Assembly: GCF_021458635.1 (NCBI RefSeq) | Contig: NZ_JAIRDQ010000001.1 | Coordinates: 1,364,001-1,428,000 of the forward strand | DNA from: Bradyrhizobium monzae | GTDB taxonomy: Bacteria > Pseudomonadota > Alphaproteobacteria > Rhizobiales > Xanthobacteraceae | Direction: 5' to 3' | DNA: 64,000 bases | Shown here: one piece after another, positions 8,156 to 18,747 of the stretch | How positions within the stretch are numbered: the first letter of the stretch is position 1 | How the letters are laid out: every line of letters starts with the position of its first letter | The notes under the pieces: generated by a model | Database searches by the model: none | Seen by the model: only the letters and a program-made list of their open reading frames with translations | Told to the model about the DNA's origin: nothing | Translations under genes and position numbers: made by a program

Positions 8156-8247
8156 GGGGTGCGACTCTCGTTCGAAGCGGGGCGATGATGCGCCGCGCCG
8201 CCACGCCACGCTTGATCAGGATTGCTCTCGTGCCGCGGCACGGGTGT

Positions 8248-8341
8248 CGTAGGGTGGGCAAAGGCGCATTTGCGCCGTGCCCACCATCTCCCCATGAATT
8301 GAGAAAGTTGGTGGGCACGCTTCCGCTTTGCCCACCCTACG
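8248..8341. repeat. CGTAGGGTGGGCAAA terminal inverted repeat element
   Basis: CGTAGGGTGGGCAAA at 8248-8262 is the exact reverse complement of TTTGCCCACCCTACG at 8327-8341. Between them GGCGCATTTGCGCC and GTGCCCACC / GGTGGGCAC pair too, giving a 94-bp cruciform. It belongs to a second palindrome family distinct from CGTCATTGCGAG. It lies between the AraC regulator and the secreted coiled-coil gene. Confidence 0.88.
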
Positions 8342-8346
8342 GCACC

Positions 8347-8694
8347 TTACTTCGCATCCTTCGCTGGCGGGGCATCCTGCTTCTTCTTCATATCCTCCGC
8401 CGTCTTCGCCTGCGCGGCCTGGAGATCGCCGATGTTCTTCTGGAGGCCTACGAGCGTCACCTTCAGCGCGTCGATCTGACGGTTGGCGGCGTCGATCTTC
8501 TGCTGGTGATCGAGATTGAGCTTGGTGATGGTCTTCTGGAGAAAGTCGACATTGCTCTGGAGACAGCTGGTGCGCCGCTCCATGGTCTTCTCGACCGTGC
8601 AGATCTCGATGCCGGGGACGTCCTGTGCCAGCGCCGGCGTATGCGCGACGAGCGGTAATATGGCGAAACAAGCGGCGGCGAGCGTGCGCGGCAT
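8347..8694 (-). CDS. Secreted coiled-coil protein of unknown function
   Basis: A 115-residue protein with a Sec signal peptide (MPRTLAAACFAILPLV..., cleavage expected after ALAQ near residue 24). Two cysteines (EICTVEK and SCLQSN) are close enough for a periplasmic disulfide. From residue 45 it is a heptad-like coiled coil (VDFLQKTITKLNLDHQQKI, IDALKVTLVGLQKNI) and ends in a lysine/alanine/proline tail. I do not recognise a named family. The head resembles small periplasmic proteins that oligomerise through a coiled coil. It is read away from the small gene at 8878, and the shared 183-bp intergenic region should hold both promoters. Confidence 0.75.
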   Translation of the reverse strand: MPRTLAAACFAILPLVAHTPALAQDVPGIEICTVEKTMERRTSCLQSNVDFLQKTITKLNLDHQQKIDAANRQIDALKVTLVGLQKNIGDLQAAQAKTAEDMKKKQDAPPAKDAK

Positions 8695-8877
8695 CCAGGT
8701 TCCTCGTCAAATTAATCACGGCAATGTGCGCCGATCGAGCGCGCCTTCCCGAAGCTACCACACTCGTACCGCATTCTCGCGTTGAGCTTGGGTTGTTCCC
8801 TCGGACGGGGAACGTTGAACCGCACGCGGAAGAACTGGGCGCTCTTTCCGCGGCTTTGATTAGGGGAGATTTTTGGA

Positions 8878-9102
8878 ATGGCAACGCGCGATAGACGTCT
8901 GGCGGAATTCGATGGCGCCGGCGAGCCGCCACCCGGCCTGCCAGTCGAAGTGCTGTGTGAGGACCACAGCGGGACATATCAACTGCCGTTCGCCTGCCGC
9001 TATGTCGAGGGCCGCTGGCAGAACGACGCGGCCGGCGTCCCGGTGGAGGCCACCGTCATCGGCTGGCGCGTACCGCGCATGAAGCATTCGGGCGTGGCCT
9101 GA
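8878..9102 (+). CDS. Small conserved hypothetical protein
   Basis: A 74-residue protein, MATRDRRLAEFDGAGEPPPG, with a good ribosome-binding site AGGGGAGA at 8862-8869. It has no signal peptide or membrane segment. The pattern CEDHSGTYQLPFACRYVEGRW followed by VEATVIGWR reads as a small beta-rich fold. From memory, short proteins with LAEFDGAGEPPPGLPVE are common in Bradyrhizobium, with no assigned role. The coding assignment rests on the ribosome-binding site, codon use and this recall. A GC-rich hairpin follows at 9131-9166. Confidence 0.72.
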   Translation: MATRDRRLAEFDGAGEPPPGLPVEVLCEDHSGTYQLPFACRYVEGRWQNDAAGVPVEATVIGWRVPRMKHSGVA

Positions 9103-9130
9103 CCGCGCGCGTCTGTCCCAAAATGCGACG

Positions 9131-9166
9131 GGGCCGCGCTCTGCCTTAACGAACGGAACGCGGCCC
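9131..9166 (+). terminator. GC-rich hairpin between convergent genes, weak terminator candidate
   Basis: GGGCCGCG (9131-9138) pairs with CGCGGCCC (9159-9166) around a 20-nt loop, 28 bp after the small gene's stop. There is no T-run on either strand. It could end transcription of the small gene. The remaining bases to 9383 show no gene. Confidence 0.35.
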
Positions 9167-9383
9167 GAACGAATCACGTCCGAATCGGCCGTTTGGCGCT
9201 GTACGCGGCTGTTCACGGCTAGATGTCGACGAGGGCCTTCCTGGACGCACAATATCTGCGCAGGGCAGGTGCTGCCCCTCGTTGATTGGCAGCACCAAAA
9301 GTTAATGATGGCAAAGACATAGAGGTCGGGGAGGACGCGGGCCGCCGTCGCCCCCGAAACAGGCAGGGCAGTACGCCGCCTGC

Positions 9384-10040
9384 CTAATATTCGACCTCGA
9401 GCTCCTCGATCTCGGCCGGCTCTTCCTTCGCCGCTGCGATCCATTCCTGCATTTCGGGCATCGCCATGATGGCGTCGGCATAGGCCTTGAGAGGTGGCTC
9501 GAGCTTGACGTCATAGGTGACGAAGCGCGTCACCACCGGGGCGTACATCGCATCCGCCATGGTGCGCGTCTCGCCGAACAGGAACGGGCCGCCGGATTTC
9601 GCCAGGCAGTCGCGCCAGATCAACCAGACCCGGTCGATGTCGGCCTGCGCGCGCGACCAGATCTTGAAGCCGGGAAAATGCCCCTTCAGATTGACCGGCA
9701 GCGAGGCCCGCAACGTGGTGAAGCCGGAATGGATTTCGCCGCAGATCGAGCGGCAATGCGCGCGCTGGACGCGATCAGCCGGCAGCAGTCCTGCGTCCGG
9801 CCTCACCTCATTGAGATATTCGGCAATCGCGAGCGTGTCCCAGACGGTGGCGCCGTCGTGGCGCAGACAGGGCACCAGGATCGAGGACGACAGCAGCAGG
9901 ATTTCGGCACGCGCCGACGCGTCATCCGGGGCGGTGACGATCTCCTCGAAATCGAGCCCGGAAAACTTCGTCAGCAGCCAGCCACGCAGCGACCAGGACG
10001 AGTAGTTCTTGCTGCTGATGGTCAGTGTCGCCTTCGCCAT
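9384..10040 (-). CDS. Glutathione S-transferase family protein
   Basis: A 218-residue protein. The N-terminal thioredoxin-like domain begins TLTISSKNYSSWSLRGWLL, where the SxNYSSWSLR segment is the usual active-site region with a serine; ILVPCLRHDGATVWDTLAIAEYL contains the cis-proline and the glutathione gamma-glutamyl binding residues. The all-alpha C-terminal domain follows (AHCRSICGEIHSGF, FLFGETRTMADAMYAPVV with the N-capping box). It should be a soluble cytosolic enzyme conjugating or reducing electrophiles; the substrate is unknown. It ends in an acidic tail (EEPAEIEELEVEY). It is divergent from the PHB depolymerase gene, with 115 bp between starts. Confidence 0.9.
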   Translation of the reverse strand: MAKATLTISSKNYSSWSLRGWLLTKFSGLDFEEIVTAPDDASARAEILLLSSSILVPCLRHDGATVWDTLAIAEYLNEVRPDAGLLPADRVQRAHCRSICGEIHSGFTTLRASLPVNLKGHFPGFKIWSRAQADIDRVWLIWRDCLAKSGGPFLFGETRTMADAMYAPVVTRFVTYDVKLEPPLKAYADAIMAMPEMQEWIAAAKEEPAEIEELEVEY

Positions 10041-10155
10041 AGGGCTCTTCCCTCACGTTTCCGGCCAAACGAGCAGCAAGCGACGTGCCAATTCCAGGAG
10101 CCCTTTGCTTGGCGTCGATATTGCATGGCAGCACGGGAGAGGTGGGCGCTCCAGT

Positions 10156-11379
10156 ATGATGTCGATGTATTATCAGGCGTTTCAGAACCAGATGGACCTG
10201 ACGGCGCCGTGGCGGGCGGGCGCCACGTCCGCGCTCAAATTCCTCAATCTGGTGCCGCAGGGCCTGTCCGACCAGGTCGTCGGCCGGCTCTCGGCGGCGC
10301 TGGAGCTGATCTCGCGCTCCACCCTCACCTACCACCGCCCGGCCTACGGCATCGACAGCGTGATGGTGGGCGATCGCGAGATCGGGATCACCGAGGAGAT
10401 CGCCTACGCCACGCCGTTCGGCTCGCTGCTGCATTTCAAGAAGGACAACGGGATCGAGCAGCCGCGCATGCTGCTGGTGGCGCCGATGTCCGGCCATTTC
10501 GCCACGCTGCTGCGCGGCACCGTGAAGACGCTGCTGCAGGACCACGACGTCTACATCACCGACTGGCACAACCCGCGCGACATCCCGCGCAGCGAGGGCC
10601 GCTTCGGGCTCGACGACTACACCGAGCATCTCATCGACTTCCTCGGCCAGCTCGGCCCGCGCCCGCATATGGTGGCGATCTGCCAGCCGTCGGTCTCGGC
10701 GCTCGCGGCCGCCGCGATCATGTGCGAGGGCAATCATCCATCGCGGCCGGCGACGCTGACGCTGATGGCGGGGCCGATCGACACACGGATCCAGCCGACC
10801 AAGGTCAACGACTTCGCCAAGAGCAAGCCGATCGAATGGTTCGAGCAGAACCTGATCAATTACGTCCCGGTGCAGTGCCGCGGTGCATTCCGGAAAGTCT
10901 ATCCCGGCTTCGTGCAGCTCACCGCCTTCGTCTCGATGAATCTCGAGCGTCACATCAAGCAGCACATGGATCTCGCCAACCACATCGCCAAGGGCGAGAA
11001 GGAGAAGGCGGCCAGCATCAAGACCTTCTACGACGAATACTTTGCGGTCATGGACCTGCCGGCCGAGTTCTACATCGAGACGGTGCGCGACGTGTTCCAG
11101 GAACACCTGCTGCCGCAGGGCAGGCTGATGCATCGCGGCCGTCCCGTGGATACCAGGGCGGTCAGCCGCATGGGGCTGATGACGGTCGAGGGCGAGAAGG
11201 ACGACATCTGCTCGATCGGCCAGACGCTCGCCGCGCAAGACCTCTGCACCGGCGTGCGCGCCTATCGCCGGGTGCATCACATGCAGGCCGGCGTCGGCCA
11301 TTACGGCGTGTTCTCCGGCAAGCGCTGGAACAACGAGATCTATCCGCTGCTGCGGGATTTCGTGCACGTCAATTCGTGA
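10156..11379 (+). CDS. phaZ: Intracellular polyhydroxyalkanoate (PHB) depolymerase
   Basis: A protein of 407 residues from the ATG at 10156 (ATGs at 10159 and 10165 are alternatives; GGGAGAGGTGGG lies upstream). It matches intracellular PhaZ: N-terminal MYYQAFQNQMDLTAPWRAGA, the nucleophile elbow VAICQPSVSA with the cysteine (about residue 176) that replaces serine in this family, and the C-terminal GVGHYGVFSGKRW with the catalytic histidine. It hydrolyses native amorphous PHB in carbon storage granules to 3-hydroxybutyrate oligomers, feeding acetyl-CoA metabolism. No other pha gene is adjacent. It converges with the SAM-cyclase gene. Confidence 0.92.
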   Translation: MMSMYYQAFQNQMDLTAPWRAGATSALKFLNLVPQGLSDQVVGRLSAALELISRSTLTYHRPAYGIDSVMVGDREIGITEEIAYATPFGSLLHFKKDNGIEQPRMLLVAPMSGHFATLLRGTVKTLLQDHDVYITDWHNPRDIPRSEGRFGLDDYTEHLIDFLGQLGPRPHMVAICQPSVSALAAAAIMCEGNHPSRPATLTLMAGPIDTRIQPTKVNDFAKSKPIEWFEQNLINYVPVQCRGAFRKVYPGFVQLTAFVSMNLERHIKQHMDLANHIAKGEKEKAASIKTFYDEYFAVMDLPAEFYIETVRDVFQEHLLPQGRLMHRGRPVDTRAVSRMGLMTVEGEKDDICSIGQTLAAQDLCTGVRAYRRVHHMQAGVGHYGVFSGKRWNNEIYPLLRDFVHVNS

Positions 11380-11426
11380 CCGTCATCGCCTGCCCACAGA
11401 TGGCCCGCTAGAGAAGCGGCACACCT

Positions 11427-14400
11427 CTACTGCTCTTGCGCGAGCAGCTCTTTCGCTTCCATGACTTCGGGAAGATTTCGCTCGGAATCGAATTCGGCGA
11501 GCATGGGAGCGAGCACGTCGGAGGCCGCGCCCGCTCGGCCGATCGTCTTGTACAGGCGAGCAAGTCCGAGGGCGCTGCGCAGCTCGAAGGTCTTCGCCTG
11601 CTGGCACCGTGCGATGTCCAGCGCTCGCTTCAGGGCAGTTTCGGCACCGGATGCGTCTGGAGGGTCGTGACGCAACAAGAGCTCGCCATGGACGCGGTGC
11701 AGTTCGGCATCAAGCCAGTGCTGACCGGATTGTCCGGTCCATGCGATCAGCTCGCTCAGGATCTCCAGCCCGGTCCCGAGCTGGCCCATCGCTGCGTCCG
11801 CCATGGCGACATGCATTCCCCAAAACGGTTCACAGAGATAGCAGTCATTCTCGTGCAGCAAGGTCCAGCCGCGACGCATTTCCGTCAGCCCGGCCATGCG
11901 ATCGCCGGCACGCCACTTGGCCAGGCCGTCGAGGTAGGTGCCGGCGGCCACATACAGCGGCATCGTGTGGTCGCGCGCGAGACCGAGCGCCAAGATCGTC
12001 TCCGTCTGCTGCAACATGCCCCCGCATAGTCCGTCGAACACGGCGCGATGAACCAGCGCATTGGCCTCGGACAGCGCCCGTTTTTCTCCGGAAGCACTCA
12101 CGGCTTCGGCGGCCAGCTGACGTGCGCGCGCAATCCTGCCGAGCGGCCAAAGCACCAGGGCCAGGAATCTCATGATCACGAACGGGAGATCCAGCGCGGA
12201 CGCCCGGAACGTCGCCGGATCCGGCTCAGCACCATAAATCTCCAGTGCTTGCTCGAGATGCGCCCTCGCGTTCAGGTAATCGCCTCCGAACCAGCAGGTA
12301 ACGCCGCCCGTCCAACGTGCAACGACGGCGGCCACCGGTGAGTCCGGTCGTCGATCAGCGGCGCTCGCGATGGCATCCGCCAGCTCCCGCATCGGAGCGA
12401 GTTCGCCGTGCGTCAGGCAGGCATTGAAAAGGCCCGAATGGATCGGCGCAAGTTCGACGGGATCATCGATGTCGGCTGCGAACTGTCGGGCGCGCGTCCA
12501 TGCGGCGACCGTTTCGGGCGCGCTGTGACCGAGGCTGCCCCGCAATGCGCGGCCATATGCAATCTGGAGATGCAGCCTGCCCATCATGCGGCGGGGCTCA
12601 TCGGGCAACTCATCGGCGATCGCAATCGCCTTGCCGAGATGTGCGATCGCCTCGGAATAGGCCGAGCGTTTCAGCGCCTGCTGGCCCGCCTTGCGCCACC
12701 ACACGATGGCGTCCTCGCTCAGCCCCGCCTCGGTGAAGTGATGCGCCAGAACTTCCGGCTCTGTCTCGGCGATGACCGGAAACTTCTCGCGCAGGACATC
12801 GCCGATGCGCTTGTGAAGCACCTGCCGCTTGCTCTTGAGCAGGCCCTCGTAGGCCGCTTCCTGTACGAGGGCATGCCTGAAACTATAGTTCGCTTCGGGC
12901 AGAGCCCCGCGACGCACCAGCAATTCAGCCTCTTCGAGTTGCCCGAGTGCGGCGCTCAGCATCAGATCATCGCGTCCCGCCACAGATCTCAGCAGCGCGT
13001 ACGAGAAATCGCGGCCGATGGCGGCACCAATCTGGGCGACCTCCTTGACTGGTGCCAGCCGATCGAGACGCGCCATCAGCGAATCCTGCAGCGTCGCCGG
13101 AATGGCGAGCGGCGGCAGTGGACTGTCGAGGCGATAGCGCCCGGAATCTTCGACGAGCAATCCGGACTCCAGCACCATCTTGGTCAATTCCTCGACGAAT
13201 AGCGGGATGCCATCCGTCTTGTCGACGATCTGTTCCATCATCTCGCGCGGCAGCTTCCGGCCCACGGTCACCTGCTCGACCAGTGCACGCGTGTCCTGCC
13301 GGTCGAGCCGGTCGAGCCGCAACAGACTGACATTCGCAAGGCCCGACCAGGAGGGCTCGAACTCCGGCCGGGATGTCATGAGCACGAGTATCGGCAGTCC
13401 CCTGATCCGGTCGACACCGAGATCGAACAGTTCAAGTGTCGTGGCATCCGCCCAATGCATGTCCTCGCAGATGATCAGCAGGGGTTGCTCCCGCGCCAAC
13501 CCCTCGAGCTGATCGAGAAGGGCGGCAAATGTCTGTCGCCGCTGCTGCACCGGGCTCAAACCGAGCGGCGGATAATGATCGCCGGTGGGAATCGAAAGGA
13601 GAGCCGCAATGAGCGGCGTCGCCTGGGCAACCTGCTGCGTTCCAAGCGCCAGCATCGCCTCGAGCTTGTCGAGCTTTTGCCCGGGCGTATCGTGCGCCTG
13701 GATGCCGGCGGCGCGCTCGAGCTGCGCGACGAAGGGATGAAGTGCACTGTTGGTATGGTAGGGCGAACACTGATATCGCACCCGGCGGTGCGCCCCCAAT
13801 GAGGGACTTTCGGACAGCGTTGCGACAATGCGCGACTTGCCGATGCCCGCTTCGCCAGAAATCAGCGCCATCTGGCCCTGCCCCTGCCATGCCCGCCGCT
13901 GGCGCGAGAGAATGAATTCGATCTCGTCCTTGCGGCCGACAAAGCCGATTGAGCGCGCCGCGCGGACCGCCTCGAAGCGGCTCTCGGATGCGATCGCTCC
14001 CTCCACTGCCCAGACTGCGATGGGTTCGGTTATTCCCTTGACCTCGCGGCGGCCGAGATTGCGAAACGTGAAGAGATCACCAAGCAGCCGGCGCGTCGAC
14101 GAGGCAACGACGACCGCCCCCGGCTCCGCCAGGCTCTGGAGCCGAGCAGCGAGGTTTGGTGTATCGCCGATGGTTGCGTGCTCCTCTGACGCATCGCCGC
14201 TGATGAGGTCGCCGACCACCACAAGCCCGGTCGCAATTGCGATCCGCAGTTCAACCCGCTCGTCGGTGCCTGTTTTGAGTTGCCCTGTCGCAGAGATGGC
14301 GTCGAGGCCAGCTCGCACGGCCCGCTCGGCATCATCCTCGTGGGCGCGGGGATAGCCGAAATAGACGAGTATTCCGTCACCGACGAACCTGGCGATCCAG

Positions 14401-14765
14401 CCGTCATAGGCAGCAACGACGCTCGCGCAGGCGGCGCGGTAGGCTCGGATCACTTCCCACATGTCCTCGGGATCGAGACGCGCAGACAGCGCAGTCGAGC
14501 CGACCAGATCGCAAAACATGACGGTGAGGTGACGCCGCTCGGCGTCATGAGGAGGCGCCGGCGATGCAATCAACGCGGCGGGATCGAGGTCGGCAATGGC
14601 ACGCAGCATTTTACGGCGATGACCGAGCAGGACGCCGAGCTTATCGAAGTCCTCGCCCATCAGCTCGGGAAGGACGCTCATGTCGATCCCGTTTTGGACA
14701 AAACGCTCGGCGTATTGCCCAAGCCCCATCGTATCGAGCCATTCCGCAATCTGCATCGGCTCCAC
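11427..14765 (-). CDS. SAM domain / class III adenylate cyclase / AAA ATPase / TPR signalling protein
   Basis: A protein of 1112 residues. Residues 1-65 are a sterile alpha motif (IAEWLDTMGLGQYAERFVQN). A class III nucleotide cyclase catalytic domain follows (RRHLTVMFCDLVGSTALS with a metal aspartate, and FVGDGILVYFGYPRAHEDDAE with the second). From about residue 265 an AAA-type ATPase begins (FVGRKDEIEFIL, Walker A SGEAGIGKSRIVATL, Walker B region LLIICEDMHWAD), related to MalT/STAND regulators. The last 450 residues are helical TPR-like repeats. This architecture is common in Bradyrhizobium, often in many paralogues; the trigger is unknown. It may make cAMP in response to partner binding at the TPRs. 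No membrane segment is visible. An in-frame ATG at 14756 is an alternative start. Confidence 0.9.
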   Translation of the reverse strand: MEPMQIAEWLDTMGLGQYAERFVQNGIDMSVLPELMGEDFDKLGVLLGHRRKMLRAIADLDPAALIASPAPPHDAERRHLTVMFCDLVGSTALSARLDPEDMWEVIRAYRAACASVVAAYDGWIARFVGDGILVYFGYPRAHEDDAERAVRAGLDAISATGQLKTGTDERVELRIAIATGLVVVGDLISGDASEEHATIGDTPNLAARLQSLAEPGAVVVASSTRRLLGDLFTFRNLGRREVKGITEPIAVWAVEGAIASESRFEAVRAARSIGFVGRKDEIEFILSRQRRAWQGQGQMALISGEAGIGKSRIVATLSESPSLGAHRRVRYQCSPYHTNSALHPFVAQLERAAGIQAHDTPGQKLDKLEAMLALGTQQVAQATPLIAALLSIPTGDHYPPLGLSPVQQRRQTFAALLDQLEGLAREQPLLIICEDMHWADATTLELFDLGVDRIRGLPILVLMTSRPEFEPSWSGLANVSLLRLDRLDRQDTRALVEQVTVGRKLPREMMEQIVDKTDGIPLFVEELTKMVLESGLLVEDSGRYRLDSPLPPLAIPATLQDSLMARLDRLAPVKEVAQIGAAIGRDFSYALLRSVAGRDDLMLSAALGQLEEAELLVRRGALPEANYSFRHALVQEAAYEGLLKSKRQVLHKRIGDVLREKFPVIAETEPEVLAHHFTEAGLSEDAIVWWRKAGQQALKRSAYSEAIAHLGKAIAIADELPDEPRRMMGRLHLQIAYGRALRGSLGHSAPETVAAWTRARQFAADIDDPVELAPIHSGLFNACLTHGELAPMRELADAIASAADRRPDSPVAAVVARWTGGVTCWFGGDYLNARAHLEQALEIYGAEPDPATFRASALDLPFVIMRFLALVLWPLGRIARARQLAAEAVSASGEKRALSEANALVHRAVFDGLCGGMLQQTETILALGLARDHTMPLYVAAGTYLDGLAKWRAGDRMAGLTEMRRGWTLLHENDCYLCEPFWGMHVAMADAAMGQLGTGLEILSELIAWTGQSGQHWLDAELHRVHGELLLRHDPPDASGAETALKRALDIARCQQAKTFELRSALGLARLYKTIGRAGAASDVLAPMLAEFDSERNLPEVMEAKELLAQEQ

Positions 14766-15072
14766 CGATCGTGTGGTTGGCGGTTCGCAGAATCTTGGAC
14801 CTCGGCGCGGGGACAGTATCCCAACGCCGCCATGATGGCACGTCTTGTTTGTTTGCGCGATAACGTAGGTTGCTCAGTACCGATACCGCTTCGCGGCAGG
14901 GACGTTGCTCGACGCGCAAGGCAGCGCTACTCAAAATCGTCTGCATGCCGTGGTGGACGACAAAGGTTGCGATGAGCCGTCAGCGCCTTTCACACCCGAA
15001 GCCGTGTGCGGCATTGGACTTGTGCCCACGTCACGACGCCGAGCAGACGTTTCTCGTGAGCACAATCGTTTT
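14766..15072. other. Intergenic stretch, nothing recognised
   Basis: About 307 bases separate the start of the cyclase gene from the stop of the next minus-strand gene. Short open frames exist on both strands, but none has a ribosome-binding site or a recognisable product. It must hold the cyclase promoter; I cannot place it. Confidence 0.5.
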
Positions 15073-15588
15073 TCATTCCTTGTCCATCGGCACTTCGGAG
15101 TTGCGTGCCATCGTTCCCGCCGCGACCTGAAGCGAAGACCCAACCACCCAACAGCCCGCAACAAAGCCGATCAGGCCATTGGGAAGGTTTTGATCAAGGA
15201 CAAGGATGCTGACGGACAGAGTTGCTGCTATCGCCGCGCCGAACGTTCCGGCCGCACTCATGATCTCGGCCGCCTCGGATCCGTTGTATTCTTCCGAGGT
15301 GCTCGCAATCGTCTTCCGCGCGACACTGCGCGACAAATCAATTCCAACATAATAGCTGAGAGCTCCGTAGAGCATCGTCAGCAGCACGATCCAGCCGCTT
15401 TCGAAAAGTCCGCCTTTCTGGCGTAACAGGGTCGCACCCACATAGAGGCCGCATGAGGCACCAACGGCTGCGAGCCCGATTCTTTCAAGAAGATGGGCCG
15501 ACTTGATCAGACTGGAACGCGCGATCCGAAGACCGCTGACGTACCTTGCGAGGGAAAATGCGCTCGAAATTGCACTGCTGATCTTCAT
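15073..15588 (-). CDS. Integral membrane protein of unknown function
   Basis: A 171-residue protein starting MKISSAISSAFSLARYVSGL with a strong ribosome-binding site AAGGAG seven bases before the ATG. Four hydrophobic segments are visible: about 37-55 (RIGLAAVGASCGLYVGATLL), 66-85 (IVLLTMLYGALSYYVGIDL), 112-130 (AGTFGAAIAATLSVSILVL) and 137-155 (LIGFVAGCWVVGSSLQVAAG). A charged loop (SVARKTIASTSEEYNGSEAAE) separates the pairs. I recognise no family and no functional residue. It stands alone between the cyclase gene and a 347-bp gap. Confidence 0.72.
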   Translation of the reverse strand: MKISSAISSAFSLARYVSGLRIARSSLIKSAHLLERIGLAAVGASCGLYVGATLLRQKGGLFESGWIVLLTMLYGALSYYVGIDLSRSVARKTIASTSEEYNGSEAAEIMSAAGTFGAAIAATLSVSILVLDQNLPNGLIGFVAGCWVVGSSLQVAAGTMARNSEVPMDKE

Positions 15589-15935
15589 TGGGGGCTCCTT
15601 CTGAGTAATTGGCAGCCTACTGGCCCGACCCCGAATAGAAGCTGCCGGGACGCGGTTCTCGATGCCCTAGATTCCAATTTCAGAAAGATCTGTGCTGAGT
15701 GATGGGGCTGGCTCGCTCGTGAGTAAGACGAGAGCCAATCCAAATCTGCGCGCACGCGGCTGCGCAGTCATCTCACCCGTGCCTGTCGGTTAGCGTCCGG
15801 GTGCGACAATTTCTTGCGAGAGTGATAGCTCGAAACGAGAGTAACGGACTATGAGGCGCTTCACATACCGCAGTTCCATGTCGCTCCATCCGGTCACGAT
15901 TTCAGGAGCGCAAATCTGCACCGCGCAGTCGCGCG
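15589..15935. other. Intergenic stretch, nothing recognised
   Basis: This 347-base gap separates the membrane-protein gene start from the stop of the ABC ATPase gene. It must hold the promoter of the former and the 3' end of the transporter operon. I see no gene, palindrome or T-rich terminator I would defend. Confidence 0.5.
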
Positions 15936-17804
<1,869 letters not shown>

Positions 17805-17813
17805 GCGATTACC

Positions 17814-18740
17814 CTAGTAACCGCGGCTGCGGTTAACCAGCCCCGGCAGCTCCTCGCCGCGGCGGTGACGTGCGATGACATCGAGCACGAAATCGACGGC
17901 CGTGTCCGGGCTCGTCATGCTGGCATTGTGCGGCGTCAGCAGAATGCGTGGATGGCTCCAGAACCGATGGCCTGCCGGCAGCGGCTCGGGATCGGTGACA
18001 TCCAGCACGGCACCCGACAGCGCGCCGCTGTCGAGTGCGGCAAGGAAATCAGCCTCAATGAGATGCGGGCCGCGCCCGACATTGACGAGCGCCGCCCCGC
18101 GCGGCAGCCGGGCGAACAGATCAGCGTTGAGGATGCCGCGGGTCTCGTCCGTCAGCGGCAACAGGCAGACGAGGATGTCGGACTGCGCGAGGAATTTTGG
18201 CAACGCGTCCGCGCCGGCGTAACAGGTGACGCCCTCGATCTCGCGCGGCGAACGGTTCCAGCCCGATAGCGGAAAGCCGAACGCCCTGAGGCGTTCGAGC
18301 ACGGCCTGACCGAGCTGGCCGAGCCCCATGACGCCGACACGACGACGTTTGGCCGGCGTGATCCGGATCTCGCGCCAGACCTGCTCCCTCTGCTGATTGA
18401 TGAAATGCAGGAGATCGCGATGCAGGCCGAGCACCGCCATGGTGACGTATTCCACCATGGTCTCGGCGATGCCGGGCTCCAGCATGCGCACCAGCGGGAT
18501 GTGCGCCGGAACTTTCGTTGCGTCGAACTGGTCGACGCCGGCGCCGACCGAAAAGACCAGCTCGATGTTGGGAAAGGTCGCCGCGATATCGTCCGGCGGC
18601 ACCCACGCCACGAGATAGCGTACCGCGGCGGGATCACCGATATCGGGCCAGAGCCGGAACGGCACGTCGGGCGCGCGCTCTGCGAAGAAGGCCGCCCACT
18701 CCGCACCGCGCACCATGTTGGCCTTGTAGAGAACCGTCAT
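17814..18740 (-). CDS. Glyoxylate/hydroxypyruvate reductase A-like D-2-hydroxyacid dehydrogenase
   Basis: A 308-residue NAD(P)-dependent D-isomer-specific 2-hydroxyacid dehydrogenase of the GhrA group. The nucleotide site is VGVMGLGQLGQAVLERL, with ...WNRSPRE after the second strand, suggesting NADPH preference. Substrate-binding FSVGAGVDQFD, the catalytic arginine in VNVGRGPHLIEADFL, and the acid/base histidine in LTPHNASMTSPD are present. It reduces a 2-oxo acid to a D-2-hydroxy acid (or the reverse) in the cytosol. Its place 7 bp after the FAD oxidoreductase and inside an importer operon suggests it handles the oxo acid released by that oxidase. The actual substrate is unknown. Confidence 0.9.
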   Translation of the reverse strand: MTVLYKANMVRGAEWAAFFAERAPDVPFRLWPDIGDPAAVRYLVAWVPPDDIAATFPNIELVFSVGAGVDQFDATKVPAHIPLVRMLEPGIAETMVEYVTMAVLGLHRDLLHFINQQREQVWREIRITPAKRRRVGVMGLGQLGQAVLERLRAFGFPLSGWNRSPREIEGVTCYAGADALPKFLAQSDILVCLLPLTDETRGILNADLFARLPRGAALVNVGRGPHLIEADFLAALDSGALSGAVLDVTDPEPLPAGHRFWSHPRILLTPHNASMTSPDTAVDFVLDVIARHRRGEELPGLVNRSRGY

Positions 18741-18747
18741 GCGGCCC

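Noticed and set aside
12408..13202. Plus-strand frame of 264 codons within the cyclase gene
   Set aside because: Antisense shadow of the ATPase/TPR region; composition is rich in Arg, Gln and His without any domain.
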